From: CAYFMP01 sp964344215 | Lineage (GTDB): Bacteria > Pseudomonadota > Alphaproteobacteria > Rhodospirillales > Casp-alpha2 | Direction: 5' to 3' | Length of the DNA: 33,857 nucleotides | Assembly: GCA_964344215.1 (NCBI GenBank) | Contig: CAYFMP010000039.1 | Span: 1-33,857, forward strand | Shown: positions 22,278 to 30,596 of the stretch, in pieces | Position numbering within the stretch: the stretch's first letter is position 1 | Layout: each line of letters starts with the position of its first letter | The notes under the pieces: model-generated | Told to the model about the DNA's origin: nothing | Seen by the model: only the letters and a program-made list of their open reading frames with translations | Database searches by the model: none | Made by a program: the position numbers and the translations under genes

Positions 22278-23483
22278 CTACCGGGCCACTGTCGCGAGGT
22301 AATCGCCGGCGGCCTTCGCACCCCGTGGTTCGTGGGGTATTCCGGCTCGGGCCAGCCCTATCTCTACACCGGATAGGACGCCCATCATCATCAAGTCGTT
22401 GCAATCGCCCATGTGACCGATCCTAAAGGCGCGCCCCTGGAGCCGGGCCAATCCGCCACCCAGCGCCATATTGAACTCGTCCAGTGTTTGCGCCCTCAAG
22501 GCGTCGGCGTCATGGCCTTCCGGCACGAACACGGCGGTCACCGAATCGCTGTATTCGCGCTCGTCCGCACACACCGTTTCCAGTCCCCAGGCCTCGACCG
22601 CCAGTCGCGTCGCCTGGCCGAGCCGGGCGTGACGGGTAAGCACGTTGTCGAACCCTTCCTCGGCCAGCATGTCGAGCGATTCACGCAGTCCGTAGAACAG
22701 TTGGATGGCCGGCGTATAGGGGAAGAAACCGTCCCCGTTCATGCTCCGCGCCCACTCCCAATCCCAGTAGAAACGGGGGAGCTTGGCGGTTTCCGAAGCC
22801 TTGCGGGCTTTCTCGCTGACCGCGTTGAAACTCAAGCCGGGCGGCAACATCAAACCCTTCTGCGAGCCGCCGATGGCGACATCGACGCCCCATTCGTCGT
22901 GCCGGTAGTCGAGCGAACCCAGCGACGAGATGGTATCGACCATGAAAAGAGCATCGTGGCCGGCGGCGTCGATGGCGTTGCGGATCTCCGGAATGCGGGC
23001 AGACACCCCGGTCGAGGTTTCGTTGTGGACGACCAGGACCGCCTTGATCTTGCCTTCCGTGTCGGCGCGCAGCTTCTGCTCGATGGCATCCGGATTCGGC
23101 GCCCGGCGCCAGTCGTTCTCCATGACGTGAACGTCGAGACCGAACTGCTCGGCCATCTTGATCCAAAATACCGAGAACTGGCCGGAATCGAAAACCAGGA
23201 TGCCGTCGCCGGGCGACAGGGTATTGGCGATGGCCGCTTCGCCGGCGCCGCTTCCCGAAGAGGGGAAGATGAAAACCTCCTGGTTGGTCTTGAAGATGCC
23301 CTTCAGGTCCCGGAGGATGGATTTCGCTAGAACCGCAAACTCCTGGCCGCGCTGGTCGATGGCGGTGCGGTGCATGGCCCGCAGGACGCGCTCCGGAATG
23401 TTGGTCGGTCCGGGCAGCTGAAGAAAGTGCCAGCCCGGCCTGTAGTCGACTTTGTTTGCGGTTTGATAAATCGATCCGTCCAT
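22278..23483 (-). CDS. sgaA: Serine--glyoxylate aminotransferase (class V)
   Basis: PLP enzyme of 401 residues that interconverts serine plus glyoxylate with hydroxypyruvate plus glycine, the entry of the serine cycle and a route in photorespiration and glycolate handling. The PLP lysine is in GGSQKGLMLPPGLSFNAVS, VVHNETSTGV is the cofactor/substrate segment and FMVDTISSLGS has the Asp binding the PLP nitrogen. The N-terminal LPGPTNIPERVLRAMHRTAI is diagnostic for the alanine/serine-glyoxylate group. ATG at 23483 has GAGGAG six bases upstream and removes an unrelated 15-residue open extension. It is followed after about 190 bases by the LuxR/PRK-like run. Alanine-glyoxylate activity is an alternative for this family. 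Confidence 0.9.
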   Translation of the reverse strand: MDGSIYQTANKVDYRPGWHFLQLPGPTNIPERVLRAMHRTAIDQRGQEFAVLAKSILRDLKGIFKTNQEVFIFPSSGSGAGEAAIANTLSPGDGILVFDSGQFSVFWIKMAEQFGLDVHVMENDWRRAPNPDAIEQKLRADTEGKIKAVLVVHNETSTGVSARIPEIRNAIDAAGHDALFMVDTISSLGSLDYRHDEWGVDVAIGGSQKGLMLPPGLSFNAVSEKARKASETAKLPRFYWDWEWARSMNGDGFFPYTPAIQLFYGLRESLDMLAEEGFDNVLTRHARLGQATRLAVEAWGLETVCADEREYSDSVTAVFVPEGHDADALRAQTLDEFNMALGGGLARLQGRAFRIGHMGDCNDLMMMGVLSGVEIGLARAGIPHEPRGAKAAGDYLATVAR

Positions 23484-23702
23484 AGTGCGCTCCTCAGGGT
23501 ATTCCTGGCCACGGACCGTTTGGGGCAACTATCCGAGTGGGCAGGCTGAAACCGTGGCGACAGGTTACGTTCAGGCTCGTCAGCCCGACACACCCGGTTA
23601 GGGGCAAGTGGAAATCTTTCGTGTAGGCTAAAAACTACCTCTTTGGGCAGTAACGTGGATGAAATGCCAAACTTCCGACCATCCAATCCCTTTGAGGGTA
23701 GG

Positions 23703-24749
23703 TCATGAATCGGACTTCTTGTCCTCGGTGATGTTATCGAACCGCTTGCGCAGATGCGCAGCCGTGTAGTCGGGAATGTCGTACAGCCAGCCCTTGGTGC
23801 GGGCGGCGATCTCTGCCGCTTCGTCGGCGACGGCGGATGACGGCTCGCCATCATAGCGAACCTTCACGCTCAGCCAGTTGCGGGGCTTGGCGTCCCACAG
23901 GGAAAGACCGATGTGGAGCCCGTCCTTCAGAGTGAAGTCGGCGCCGATGGCTTGCGCCGCGTCCAATTGTACGGAATCGGCACGTCGCACGTCGTTGAGC
24001 AGCAATCCCTCCAACAAGCCGCCGACGGATCGCACCAGGTATTCGTTCTTCAGCTTCTTGCTTGGCGGCAGGTCGTCCAACCGGAAGCCGTGCTTGGCGG
24101 TAGCGTCGGCGACGTACACCAAGGTCTCACCGTCGGCTTGCCGGACCGAAACGGATTGCACGCGTTCGGGCTTGAGGTCGGTAATTTCGCGTTTCAGCCA
24201 GTCGCGCGGCTCGACCCCCAGTTCCATGGCGCCGAGGGCCAGCCAGGCTTGGTCGGAATCGTTCTTACGGACGTAAAGACCGCCGGTCAAAACTTCCGGC
24301 ATCGAGTAGTTGTATTTGCCGACGACGATACGGGCCAGGCTGCCGCCGTCGGCGGCCGCCAGTTCGAGCAGCTTGGCTTTGGCGCCCTTGGCCGTCGGAT
24401 CGCCTAGGTCGAGTAGCGTCAGGCGGTCCTTGCGGCGGGTTTTCGGCTCGAGGTACTTCAACTCGGCGACACCGAGGATGGTGCGGGCGATGACGTTGTC
24501 GTGAACCGGGTAGCCGTCGCTCTCGGCCAACGTCCAGCCCTGCGCCGTGCGTTCGAAGGTTAACCTATTGCCGGCTTGCCGGACGGTGACGGCGGCGACG
24601 TCGGAAGCCCTCTCGATCAGCCCGGGGAAGATCGCCTCGCCCTTGCCGGCGGGATCTTCGTAACGCGGTTGAACGCCGAGTACGGCGGCGGCGGCGATCA
24701 CCGAGGCGGTGGCGCCCACGGCCAGGGCGATGAAGGTTTTCGGCTTCAT
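23703..24749 (-). CDS. DUF4340 domain protein of a Gld-like ABC system
   Basis: A 348-residue membrane-anchored protein. One N-terminal hydrophobic segment (TFIALAVGATASVIAAAAVLG, residues about 5-25, split as TFIALAVGATASVIAAAAVL) anchors a large extracytoplasmic part. The body fits DUF4340: repeated V-T-V-R-Q-style strands, WTLAESDGYPVHDNVIARTI, LDLGDPTAKGAKAKLLEL, VGKYNYSMPEVLTGGLYVR and WLALGAMELGVEPRDWL. This domain is known as a companion of GldG-type ABC auxiliary proteins; its function is not known. The ATG overlaps the GldG-like stop (ATGA) and has GGAGG nine bases upstream, so it is translationally coupled as the last gene of the ABC operon. Confidence 0.82.
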   Translation of the reverse strand: MKPKTFIALAVGATASVIAAAAVLGVQPRYEDPAGKGEAIFPGLIERASDVAAVTVRQAGNRLTFERTAQGWTLAESDGYPVHDNVIARTILGVAELKYLEPKTRRKDRLTLLDLGDPTAKGAKAKLLELAAADGGSLARIVVGKYNYSMPEVLTGGLYVRKNDSDQAWLALGAMELGVEPRDWLKREITDLKPERVQSVSVRQADGETLVYVADATAKHGFRLDDLPPSKKLKNEYLVRSVGGLLEGLLLNDVRRADSVQLDAAQAIGADFTLKDGLHIGLSLWDAKPRNWLSVKVRYDGEPSSAVADEAAEIAARTKGWLYDIPDYTAAHLRKRFDNITEDKKSDS

Positions 24750-26665
24750 GATCGGATACCTCCGTCGACCTCGCCCAAGCGGCGGCGGCGAACCAGCGCC
24801 AGAGCCAGGGTGGCGACGCCGAGCGCCAAGGGAACGGCGGCGATGTTCAGGAACTTGAGCCACAGATCGAGCCTGTCGATGTCCTCGCGAAGCGCGTGCT
24901 GAACATCGCGCAACTCGCGGCGAAGCTCGATGGTCTCGCTGCGCAGGCGGTCGATGGTCTGTTTGTCTTCGGGAGTGACGACGGCGCCTCCGGTCTGGTT
25001 CTCACGGGTCAGAAGCTCGGCGATCTTCTTCTGGGTGGCTTCGAGGCGGGTCACCAGTTCCCGCTCCTTGGCGCGGTACTTCAGTTCGGCCTGCTGTTGG
25101 ATGCCCTGCACCATGGTGAACGGCCGCGCCGATTCGCTGCGTGCCCTCAACCCGGCGAACGACGCGCCGCCGGCCAGGTTCTCGAGCGCGCTGACAACGA
25201 AATCCGCGTTGTTGGCGTATGGCACCCGCAGGGTCTGCCCCAGCACCTGCTGGGCGTCGTTCCAGAACTGGTCGAGCAGCATGTCGGTGTCGGCGAGCAC
25301 GATCACGTTGATGGGCTCGCCGGCGACGTCGCGATGGGCGGTGGCGGTAACCGGCGAGGCAGTGCCGGTATCGACTCCGGCCGCGGCCTTTTTCGGTTTC
25401 GGCGCGCCATCCGGGAACGCCGATTTGGCGGTCCCGCTCAGTCGCGCCGCCAACATCAAAGGCTGCCCTTCCGGCTTGAACTCCCGGAACAGCCTGACGA
25501 CGTCCGGGTTGGCGCGGACGGCGCCGCTATCGATTCGCATCGCCCGCCTACCGGTCGAGACCAGCGGCGTGACGGTAATCCCATCCCGCTCGACGCTCTC
25601 CAGGATACCGGCGGTGGCGACGTTTATGCGGTCGATATCGGCGGTGACGGCGTCCGCGCGGTCGAAATTGGCCGGCCGCAGCGACAACCAGGCGACGTAG
25701 TCGGCGACGGCGATCTTGCCCTGTTGGCGGACATTGACGCGGCGCGCCGTATCGAGGTCGGCCAGAACCTTGCCGTCGGCCAGCCTGACGCCCCAGGCTT
25801 CCAGCAGGCGGTTGAAGTCGGACGGACCGGCGCCCGGCGCTCCGCGGGCGGTGGCGAGTTCGTATTCGGAGTTGGGATCGACCATTACCAGCGCTTCGCC
25901 GCCGCCGAGCACGAACTGATCGACCGAATAAAGCATGCGCTCGCTCAAGCCCTTGGGATGGACGATCAGCAGGATGTCGACTTCGTCGGGCACCGCCTCG
26001 TCGGTCGTGAAGATCGAGCGCAGTTTGAAGAAATCCGCTACCTGCTCGAGAAATCCCCAACGCCCTTGTTGGCCCGGCGCCGGAGCGCCGTTGACGGGGA
26101 GCGAGCTGAGGATGCCGACCACCTTCTTCTTGGGGCTGGCCAAGCTATGCACGATCTTGGTCAGATCGTATTCGAGGAAGGCCTCGCGCTGCGGGGTCAG
26201 ATAGGGGATCGCTTTGAGGTCGTCGACGCTGTTGGTGGCGGCCAATCCGAAGTAGCCGAGCTCGCCGGAATCATCCAAGGGGATTCCCTGCAGGCCGTAT
26301 GCCACCGCCAGATCCTCGGTTGCCGTGAACGGTTCGGGGTTGTGGAGTTCCAAGCGAACCAAGCCGTTCGACAGATCGGAATAGCGTTCGAGCAGTTCGC
26401 GGACGCGCGCGAAGTAAGCGGCATACGACGGCTGCACCTCGCCCATACGCCGGCTGAAATACAGGCGCACGGTAATCGGCTCGTCGATGCGGCCAAGCAG
26501 GTCGCGGGTGCCGTCGGACAGCGTGAACAGCTCCCCTTCGGTCAGATCGAAGCGCAATCCCTTGAGGGCGGCGTTGGACAGGACGTTGAGAGAGACGAAA
26601 ATGACGACGGCACAGGCCAAGCCGATCAGGGCCAAACGGGCCGACGACGACGTCTTCGGGGTCAT
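24746..26665 (-). CDS. GldG-family ABC transporter auxiliary protein
   Basis: A 639-residue protein with an N-terminal helix (LALIGLACAVVIFVSLNVLS, about residues 10-30) and a C-terminal helix (ALGVATLALAL) before a basic RRRR end, enclosing a large extracytoplasmic domain. LRFDLTEGELFTLSDGTRDL and the following EPITVRLYFSRRM segment are the standard start of the GldG/ABC_transp_aux family. A coiled-coil-prone stretch rich in E, K, Q and R lies near residues 515-600. ATG at 26665 is eight bases after GAGGAG; an ATG two codons upstream (26671) is closer to it than usual. It sits between the permease and the DUF4340 gene. Gliding motility is the role in Bacteroidetes; here the substrate is unknown. 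Confidence 0.86.
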   Translation of the reverse strand: MTPKTSSSARLALIGLACAVVIFVSLNVLSNAALKGLRFDLTEGELFTLSDGTRDLLGRIDEPITVRLYFSRRMGEVQPSYAAYFARVRELLERYSDLSNGLVRLELHNPEPFTATEDLAVAYGLQGIPLDDSGELGYFGLAATNSVDDLKAIPYLTPQREAFLEYDLTKIVHSLASPKKKVVGILSSLPVNGAPAPGQQGRWGFLEQVADFFKLRSIFTTDEAVPDEVDILLIVHPKGLSERMLYSVDQFVLGGGEALVMVDPNSEYELATARGAPGAGPSDFNRLLEAWGVRLADGKVLADLDTARRVNVRQQGKIAVADYVAWLSLRPANFDRADAVTADIDRINVATAGILESVERDGITVTPLVSTGRRAMRIDSGAVRANPDVVRLFREFKPEGQPLMLAARLSGTAKSAFPDGAPKPKKAAAGVDTGTASPVTATAHRDVAGEPINVIVLADTDMLLDQFWNDAQQVLGQTLRVPYANNADFVVSALENLAGGASFAGLRARSESARPFTMVQGIQQQAELKYRAKERELVTRLEATQKKIAELLTRENQTGGAVVTPEDKQTIDRLRSETIELRRELRDVQHALREDIDRLDLWLKFLNIAAVPLALGVATLALALVRRRRLGEVDGGIRS

Positions 26666-26677
26666 CGCCATCGCTCC

Positions 26678-27412
26678 TCAGCTCCCCTTCTTGAGGTCGA
26701 CGACAATGACGTTGGCGAACAGCCAGAACACGATCAGCAACGTGAAGAAGACCAGATCGCGAAGGTCGATGACTCCCTTGGTGATCGCCCCATAATGCGT
26801 GATGAAGCTCATCTGGGCGATGGCGTCGACCAAGGCGTCCGGCGCCCACACCCGGAAGAAGTTGAGGACCAGTTCGGCGCCGCTCATGGTGAAAAGGAAA
26901 CAGACGGTGGCTGCCAGGATAAAGGCGATGACCTGGTTCTTGGTCAGAGCTGACAGGCACGATCCGATGGCAAGATAAGCGCCGGCCATGACCCAGCTTC
27001 CGATATAACTGGCCAAAATGACGCCATTGTCGGGTTCGCCCAGGATGTTGACCGTAATCCACATCGGAAAAGTCAGGGTCAGCGCAATTCCGCAGAACGC
27101 CCAGGCGGCGAGAAACTTGCCGAGCACGGCGTCGGTGGTCGACAGCGGCAGGGTCATCAGCAACTCGATGGTGCCGGTCTTGCGTTCCTCGGCCCACAAC
27201 CGCATGGCGATGGCCGGCACCAGGAGCAGGAACAGCCACGGGTGATAGACGAAAAAGGCGTCGAGGTCGGCCCGTCCGCGGTTGAAGAATCCGCCGACGT
27301 AAAAAGCAAAGGCACCGGTCAGCGCCAGGAAGATGACGATGAACACCAGGGCCAGCGGCGTCGCGAAATAGCCGAGCAGTTCACGGCGGGCGACGACAGC
27401 GACATTACGCAT
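26678..27412 (-). CDS. ABC-2-type permease (GldF-like)
   Basis: A 244-residue inner-membrane permease. RNVAVVARRELLGYFATPLA and the segment MRLWAEERKTGTIELLMTLPL are the ABC-2/GldF hallmark (E-E-R-x-x-G-T-x-E-L-L), followed by six hydrophobic helices and the short C-terminal VVDLKKGS. The ATG at 27412 overlaps the ATPase stop by eight bases (ATGCGTAA); the longer open frame upstream is a shadow of the ATPase gene. It forms the membrane channel for the ATPase encoded just upstream; direction (export) and substrate are inferred from the family only. Confidence 0.87.
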   Translation of the reverse strand: MRNVAVVARRELLGYFATPLALVFIVIFLALTGAFAFYVGGFFNRGRADLDAFFVYHPWLFLLLVPAIAMRLWAEERKTGTIELLMTLPLSTTDAVLGKFLAAWAFCGIALTLTFPMWITVNILGEPDNGVILASYIGSWVMAGAYLAIGSCLSALTKNQVIAFILAATVCFLFTMSGAELVLNFFRVWAPDALVDAIAQMSFITHYGAITKGVIDLRDLVFFTLLIVFWLFANVIVVDLKKGS

Positions 27413-28358
27413 GCTCGGTCTCCCCATTCTTTGTCGTGATCTGCCGGAAGACCTCGTCCAAAGCCCCTTTTTCCGTATACATCTCGGCCACCTCGTAACC
27501 GCGATCATGGACCAGCGCGCCGACATCGACGGCAATCGGTGCGCCGCTCGCGGACAGGACGCGCAATCGCGTGCGGCCCCCCGTCCGGCCCATGGTTTCG
27601 ACGGCGCCGACCTCGGCCATGCCGGCCAGGTCGCTTTCCAGATTGCCGATCTTGGCGGTTTCGACCTCCAGGCAGACGGCGTGGTGTAGGGGCGATTTGG
27701 CGACCAGTTCATCGGGCGTCCCGTCGGCCATCAGGCGGCCGTTGGCGATGATCACGGCGCGCGTGCAGACGGCTTCCACTTCTTCAAGGATATGGGTCGA
27801 GATGACCACCGCCTTGTCCGACGCCATGGCGCGGATCAGGCTCCGCACCTGGTGTTTCTGGTTTGGATCGAGCCCGTCGGTCGGCTCGTCGAGGATCAGC
27901 ACCGGCGGATCGTGGAGGATGGCCTGGGCGACACCGACCCGGCGCTTATAGCCTTTCGAAAGCGTATCGATGGGCTGGTCGAGGACGCCCGCCAGATCGA
28001 CCTGGTCTATGACGGCGTCGATTCTGGCTTTGCGCTCCTTGGTATCGTATCCGCGCACCCGGGCGGCGAAATCGAGAAACGAGGCAGCCGTCATGTCGCC
28101 GTAGGCCGGCGCCCCTTCGGGCAGGTAACCCAATGACCTCTTCACCGTCACCGGATCGTCTTCGACGTCGACCCCGCAGACCCGGGCGCTGCCGGAAGTG
28201 GGCGCCAGAAAGCCCGCGACCATTTTCATGGTGGTCGACTTGCCGGCGCCGTTCGGGCCCAGGAAGCCTAGAATCTCGCCCTTCGCCACGGACATCGAAA
28301 TGCCGTCGACGGCAACCAGATGGCCGAAGGTCTTACGTAGGTCGTTGAGTTCGATCAT
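27405..28358 (-). CDS. ABC transporter ATP-binding protein (GldA-like)
   Basis: Cytosolic ATPase of 317 residues and first gene of the four-gene Gld-like operon. Walker A is GPNGAGKST (near 37-45), followed by the Q-loop LGYLPEGAPAYGDMT, a signature LSKGYKRRVGVAQAIL (K in place of the second Gly of LSGG, as is common in this drug/gliding exporter branch), Walker B VLILDEPTDGLDPNQ and the switch His in VVISTHILEE. A C-terminal DUF4162-like extension (about 225-317) is present. ATG at 28358 is preferred although its ribosome-binding site is weak; TTG at 28364 is in frame. A perfect palindrome lies about 55 bases upstream at 28413-28432. Confidence 0.9.
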   Translation of the reverse strand: MIELNDLRKTFGHLVAVDGISMSVAKGEILGFLGPNGAGKSTTMKMVAGFLAPTSGSARVCGVDVEDDPVTVKRSLGYLPEGAPAYGDMTAASFLDFAARVRGYDTKERKARIDAVIDQVDLAGVLDQPIDTLSKGYKRRVGVAQAILHDPPVLILDEPTDGLDPNQKHQVRSLIRAMASDKAVVISTHILEEVEAVCTRAVIIANGRLMADGTPDELVAKSPLHHAVCLEVETAKIGNLESDLAGMAEVGAVETMGRTGGRTRLRVLSASGAPIAVDVGALVHDRGYEVAEMYTEKGALDEVFRQITTKNGETEHA

Positions 28359-28412
28359 CGTCAATCGTCGTGTTCCGGCGGAACTTTCTGCCGAAACAAT
28401 ATGGCAGGAATT

Positions 28413-28432
28413 TGATCGAGAAATCTCGATCA
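28413..28432. promoter_or_regulatory. Perfect palindrome upstream of the Gld-like ABC operon
   Basis: TGATCGAGA - AA - TCTCGATCA, two perfect 9-base arms with a 2-base centre. It lies between the ABC operon start and the 3' end of the ACR3 gene, about 55 bases before the ATPase start, so it may be an operator or a transcript-end hairpin (the AA loop is too short for a good hairpin, which favours an operator). Confidence 0.5.
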
Positions 28433-28501
28433 GGGGTTACCCTCAAGGGCCACGGAGATAACCTCAATTGTCGTTGTTTTTCAAGGCCCTTTTGTTCGGC
28501 A

Positions 28502-29584
28502 TCAGGAATTTATTTGGACCGGGACGGTCCCCTCGTACCAGCCTTTCGTCGAATTTACGATACGCACCACCGATAGCATCACCGGCACCTCGACCAGGAC
28601 ACCGACGACGGTTGCCAGGGCGGCGCCGGAATCGAACCCGAACAGGCCGATGGCGGTGGCGACGGCCAGTTCGAAGAAATTGCTGGCGCCGATCAGCGCC
28701 GACGGGCCGGCGACGCAGTGCGCAACCCCGAGCCGGCGATTGAGCAGATAGGCGAAACCGGAGTTGAAATAGACCTGGATCAGGATCGGCACGGCCAGCA
28801 GCACGATGATCGACGGCTGGTCGAGAATTTGCTCGCCTTGAAAGCCGAACAGCAGGACCAGGGTGGCGAGGAGGGCGGCAAGCGACATCGGATGCAACGT
28901 CTTCAAAACCCGCTCCAGCGACCGCTGGCCGCCTTTCCGAAGCAGCCGGTTTCGCCAAGCCTGGGCCGCGACCAGCGGGATGACGATGAAGATGACGACC
29001 GAAACGAACAATGTCTCCCACGGCACGACGATCGCCGACAGGCCGAGCAACAGGCCGACGATCGGCGCGAATGCGAAGATCATGATGGTGTCGTTGAGCG
29101 CCACCTGCGACAGAGTGAAGTGCGGCTCGCCACCCGTCAGGTTGCTCCACACGAAAACCATTGCGGTGCACGGCGCGGCGGCCAGGATAATGAGCCCGGC
29201 GATATAGGAATCGAGTTGATCGGCCGGCAGCAGCGGCGCGAACAGGTAGCGCAGGAAGAACCAACCCAGCGCCGCCATCGAGAACGGCTTTACCGCCCAG
29301 TTGATGAACAGGGTGACACCGATCCCCTTCCAATGCCGGCCGACCTCGTGCAGGGCGCCGAAATCGACCTTCAGAAGCATCGGCACGATCATCAACCAGA
29401 TCAACACCGCTACCGGCATGTTGACGCGCGCCAGTTCAGCCTTGCCGATGACTTGGAATGGGGCAGGCCACAGATTCCCGAGCCCGACGCCGGCGACGAT
29501 GCAAAGGCCGACCCAGAGCGTCAAATAGCGCTCGAACAATCCCATCGCGGGGGCGGCCTCCGAGCGAACTTCGCCATCCGTCAT
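28502..29584 (-). CDS. acr3: Arsenite efflux transporter ACR3
   Basis: Membrane arsenite exporter of the BART/ACR3 family, 360 residues with ten hydrophobic helices. The conserved Cys is in LAAAPCTAMVFVWSNLTGGE, the residue needed in B. subtilis ACR3, and VGVLVEVPVMLS contains the conserved Glu. The central GASNFFELAVATAIGLFG and VMPMPVA-like N-terminal VNMPVAVLIWLMIVPMLLKV match ACR3 rather than ArsB. ATG at 29584 has TGGAGA seven bases upstream and overlaps the deaminase stop (ATGA); longer open frame upstream is not homologous. It removes As(III) produced by ArsC. Confidence 0.94.
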   Translation of the reverse strand: MTDGEVRSEAAPAMGLFERYLTLWVGLCIVAGVGLGNLWPAPFQVIGKAELARVNMPVAVLIWLMIVPMLLKVDFGALHEVGRHWKGIGVTLFINWAVKPFSMAALGWFFLRYLFAPLLPADQLDSYIAGLIILAAAPCTAMVFVWSNLTGGEPHFTLSQVALNDTIMIFAFAPIVGLLLGLSAIVVPWETLFVSVVIFIVIPLVAAQAWRNRLLRKGGQRSLERVLKTLHPMSLAALLATLVLLFGFQGEQILDQPSIIVLLAVPILIQVYFNSGFAYLLNRRLGVAHCVAGPSALIGASNFFELAVATAIGLFGFDSGAALATVVGVLVEVPVMLSVVRIVNSTKGWYEGTVPVQINS

Positions 29585-30030
29585 TGCAGATTCTCCAGGC
29601 TCTTCTGCTGAATCCAAGACCGTCCCATGCTTTCCCAGAGTTCGCGCGGTTGCGGATGGTGGTGCTCCTCGAGGTAGACGATCGACCGCGCGCCTGTGTT
29701 GAGCAATGGTCCCATACACCTGAAACACGGCGAAACGGTGCAATAGACCGTGTCGATCAACCGAACATCGGTGCATTGCATCAACGCGTTGACCTCGGCA
29801 TGGACGGCTTCGCAGGTATAGAGGCCTTGGCCTTGTTTCGAGGTGGCGCCTGGACAGGGGGTATCGGTGCAGTTGGGGCGGCCTGACGGCGGGCCGTTGT
29901 ATCCTGTCCCCAGTATGCGGTGGTCCTCGGCAACAAGAACGCATCCGACCTTTCTTTGAGCGCATGTTCCCCGGGAAGCCACGACCATAGCGATTCGCAT
30001 GAAATAGGTATCCCAATTCGGCCGCGTCAT
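29581..30030 (-). CDS. dCMP deaminase-family protein inside the ars operon
   Basis: A 149-residue zinc-dependent cytidine/deoxycytidylate deaminase. The zinc motifs are complete: CEAVHAEVNAL (H-x-E) and SPCFRC (P-C-x2-C). GTGYNGPPSGRPNCTD and GLYTCEAVHAE resemble ComEB/dCMP deaminase, which makes dUMP for thymidylate synthesis. ATG at 30030 has GGAGG seven bases upstream; the upstream open frame lies within arsC in another reading. It overlaps arsC (ATGA) upstream and acr3 (ATGA) downstream, so it is translated as part of the arsenic operon. That placement is unusual and its role in arsenic resistance, if any, is unknown. Confidence 0.88.
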   Translation of the reverse strand: MTRPNWDTYFMRIAMVVASRGTCAQRKVGCVLVAEDHRILGTGYNGPPSGRPNCTDTPCPGATSKQGQGLYTCEAVHAEVNALMQCTDVRLIDTVYCTVSPCFRCMGPLLNTGARSIVYLEEHHHPQPRELWESMGRSWIQQKSLENLQ

Positions 30031-30476
30031 CGCAGATCCTCCGGGTCGGCGACGAAGCGCTCGATGCGAGCCTCGATCATCGCATAGACCTTCTTGTAGT
30101 AAGCGCCGGTCTCCTCCGGCGTGCCGGAGAAAACGGCCGGGTCGGGGAACGGCCAGTGGGCGTTGGCCGGTCGACCCGGCCATACCGGACAGACCTCTCC
30201 GGCCGCGTCGTCGCAGACAGTGACGATCAAGTTCATAGCCGGCGCCCAGGCGGCGGCAAACTCGTTCCACGACTTGCTTCTGAGAGCGCCGGTTTTGTAG
30301 CCGAGCGAGGTCAGCAGGTCGAGGGTGTAAGGATTGACGGCGCCGGCCGGTTGACTGCCGGCGCTAAATGCCTGGAAACGGCCTTCGCCAAGCCGGTCGA
30401 GGAGAACTTCGGCCATCACCGAGCGACACGAGTTGCCGGTGCACAGAAACAAGACTTTCGTTGGCGAGGAGGTCAT
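30027..30476 (-). CDS. arsC: Arsenate reductase ArsC, low-molecular-weight phosphatase-like
   Basis: Cytosolic reductase of 149 residues that converts As(V) to As(III) for export. The P-loop C-T-G-N-S-C-R (LFLCTGNSCRSVMAE, residues about 10-24) has the C-x5-R of the protein tyrosine phosphatase-like family, and TVCDDAAGEVCPVWPG supplies further Cys residues of the thioredoxin- or glutaredoxin-coupled thiol relay. HWPFPDPA is also canonical. ATG at 30476 gives the normal length but has no clear Shine-Dalgarno sequence; an in-frame GTG at 30596 would add 40 residues without homology. No arsR regulator is present in the window. First of three overlapping genes. Confidence 0.92.
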   Translation of the reverse strand: MTSSPTKVLFLCTGNSCRSVMAEVLLDRLGEGRFQAFSAGSQPAGAVNPYTLDLLTSLGYKTGALRSKSWNEFAAAWAPAMNLIVTVCDDAAGEVCPVWPGRPANAHWPFPDPAVFSGTPEETGAYYKKVYAMIEARIERFVADPEDLR

Positions 30477-30596
30477 AACGGAGGTGAATATATGTGAAGG
30501 CGGCCAGTCGCAAATGACGGTTTTGTGTCGCCGGCCATCCTCCGCCCGGCCGTCCTGAAAGACAAGCTTGTTTCGCGGTACTGGAATATAATACAC

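Noticed and set aside
23484..23702. A glycine riboswitch upstream of serine-glyoxylate aminotransferase
   Set aside because: No conserved glycine-aptamer sequence was recognisable in this 219-base gap.
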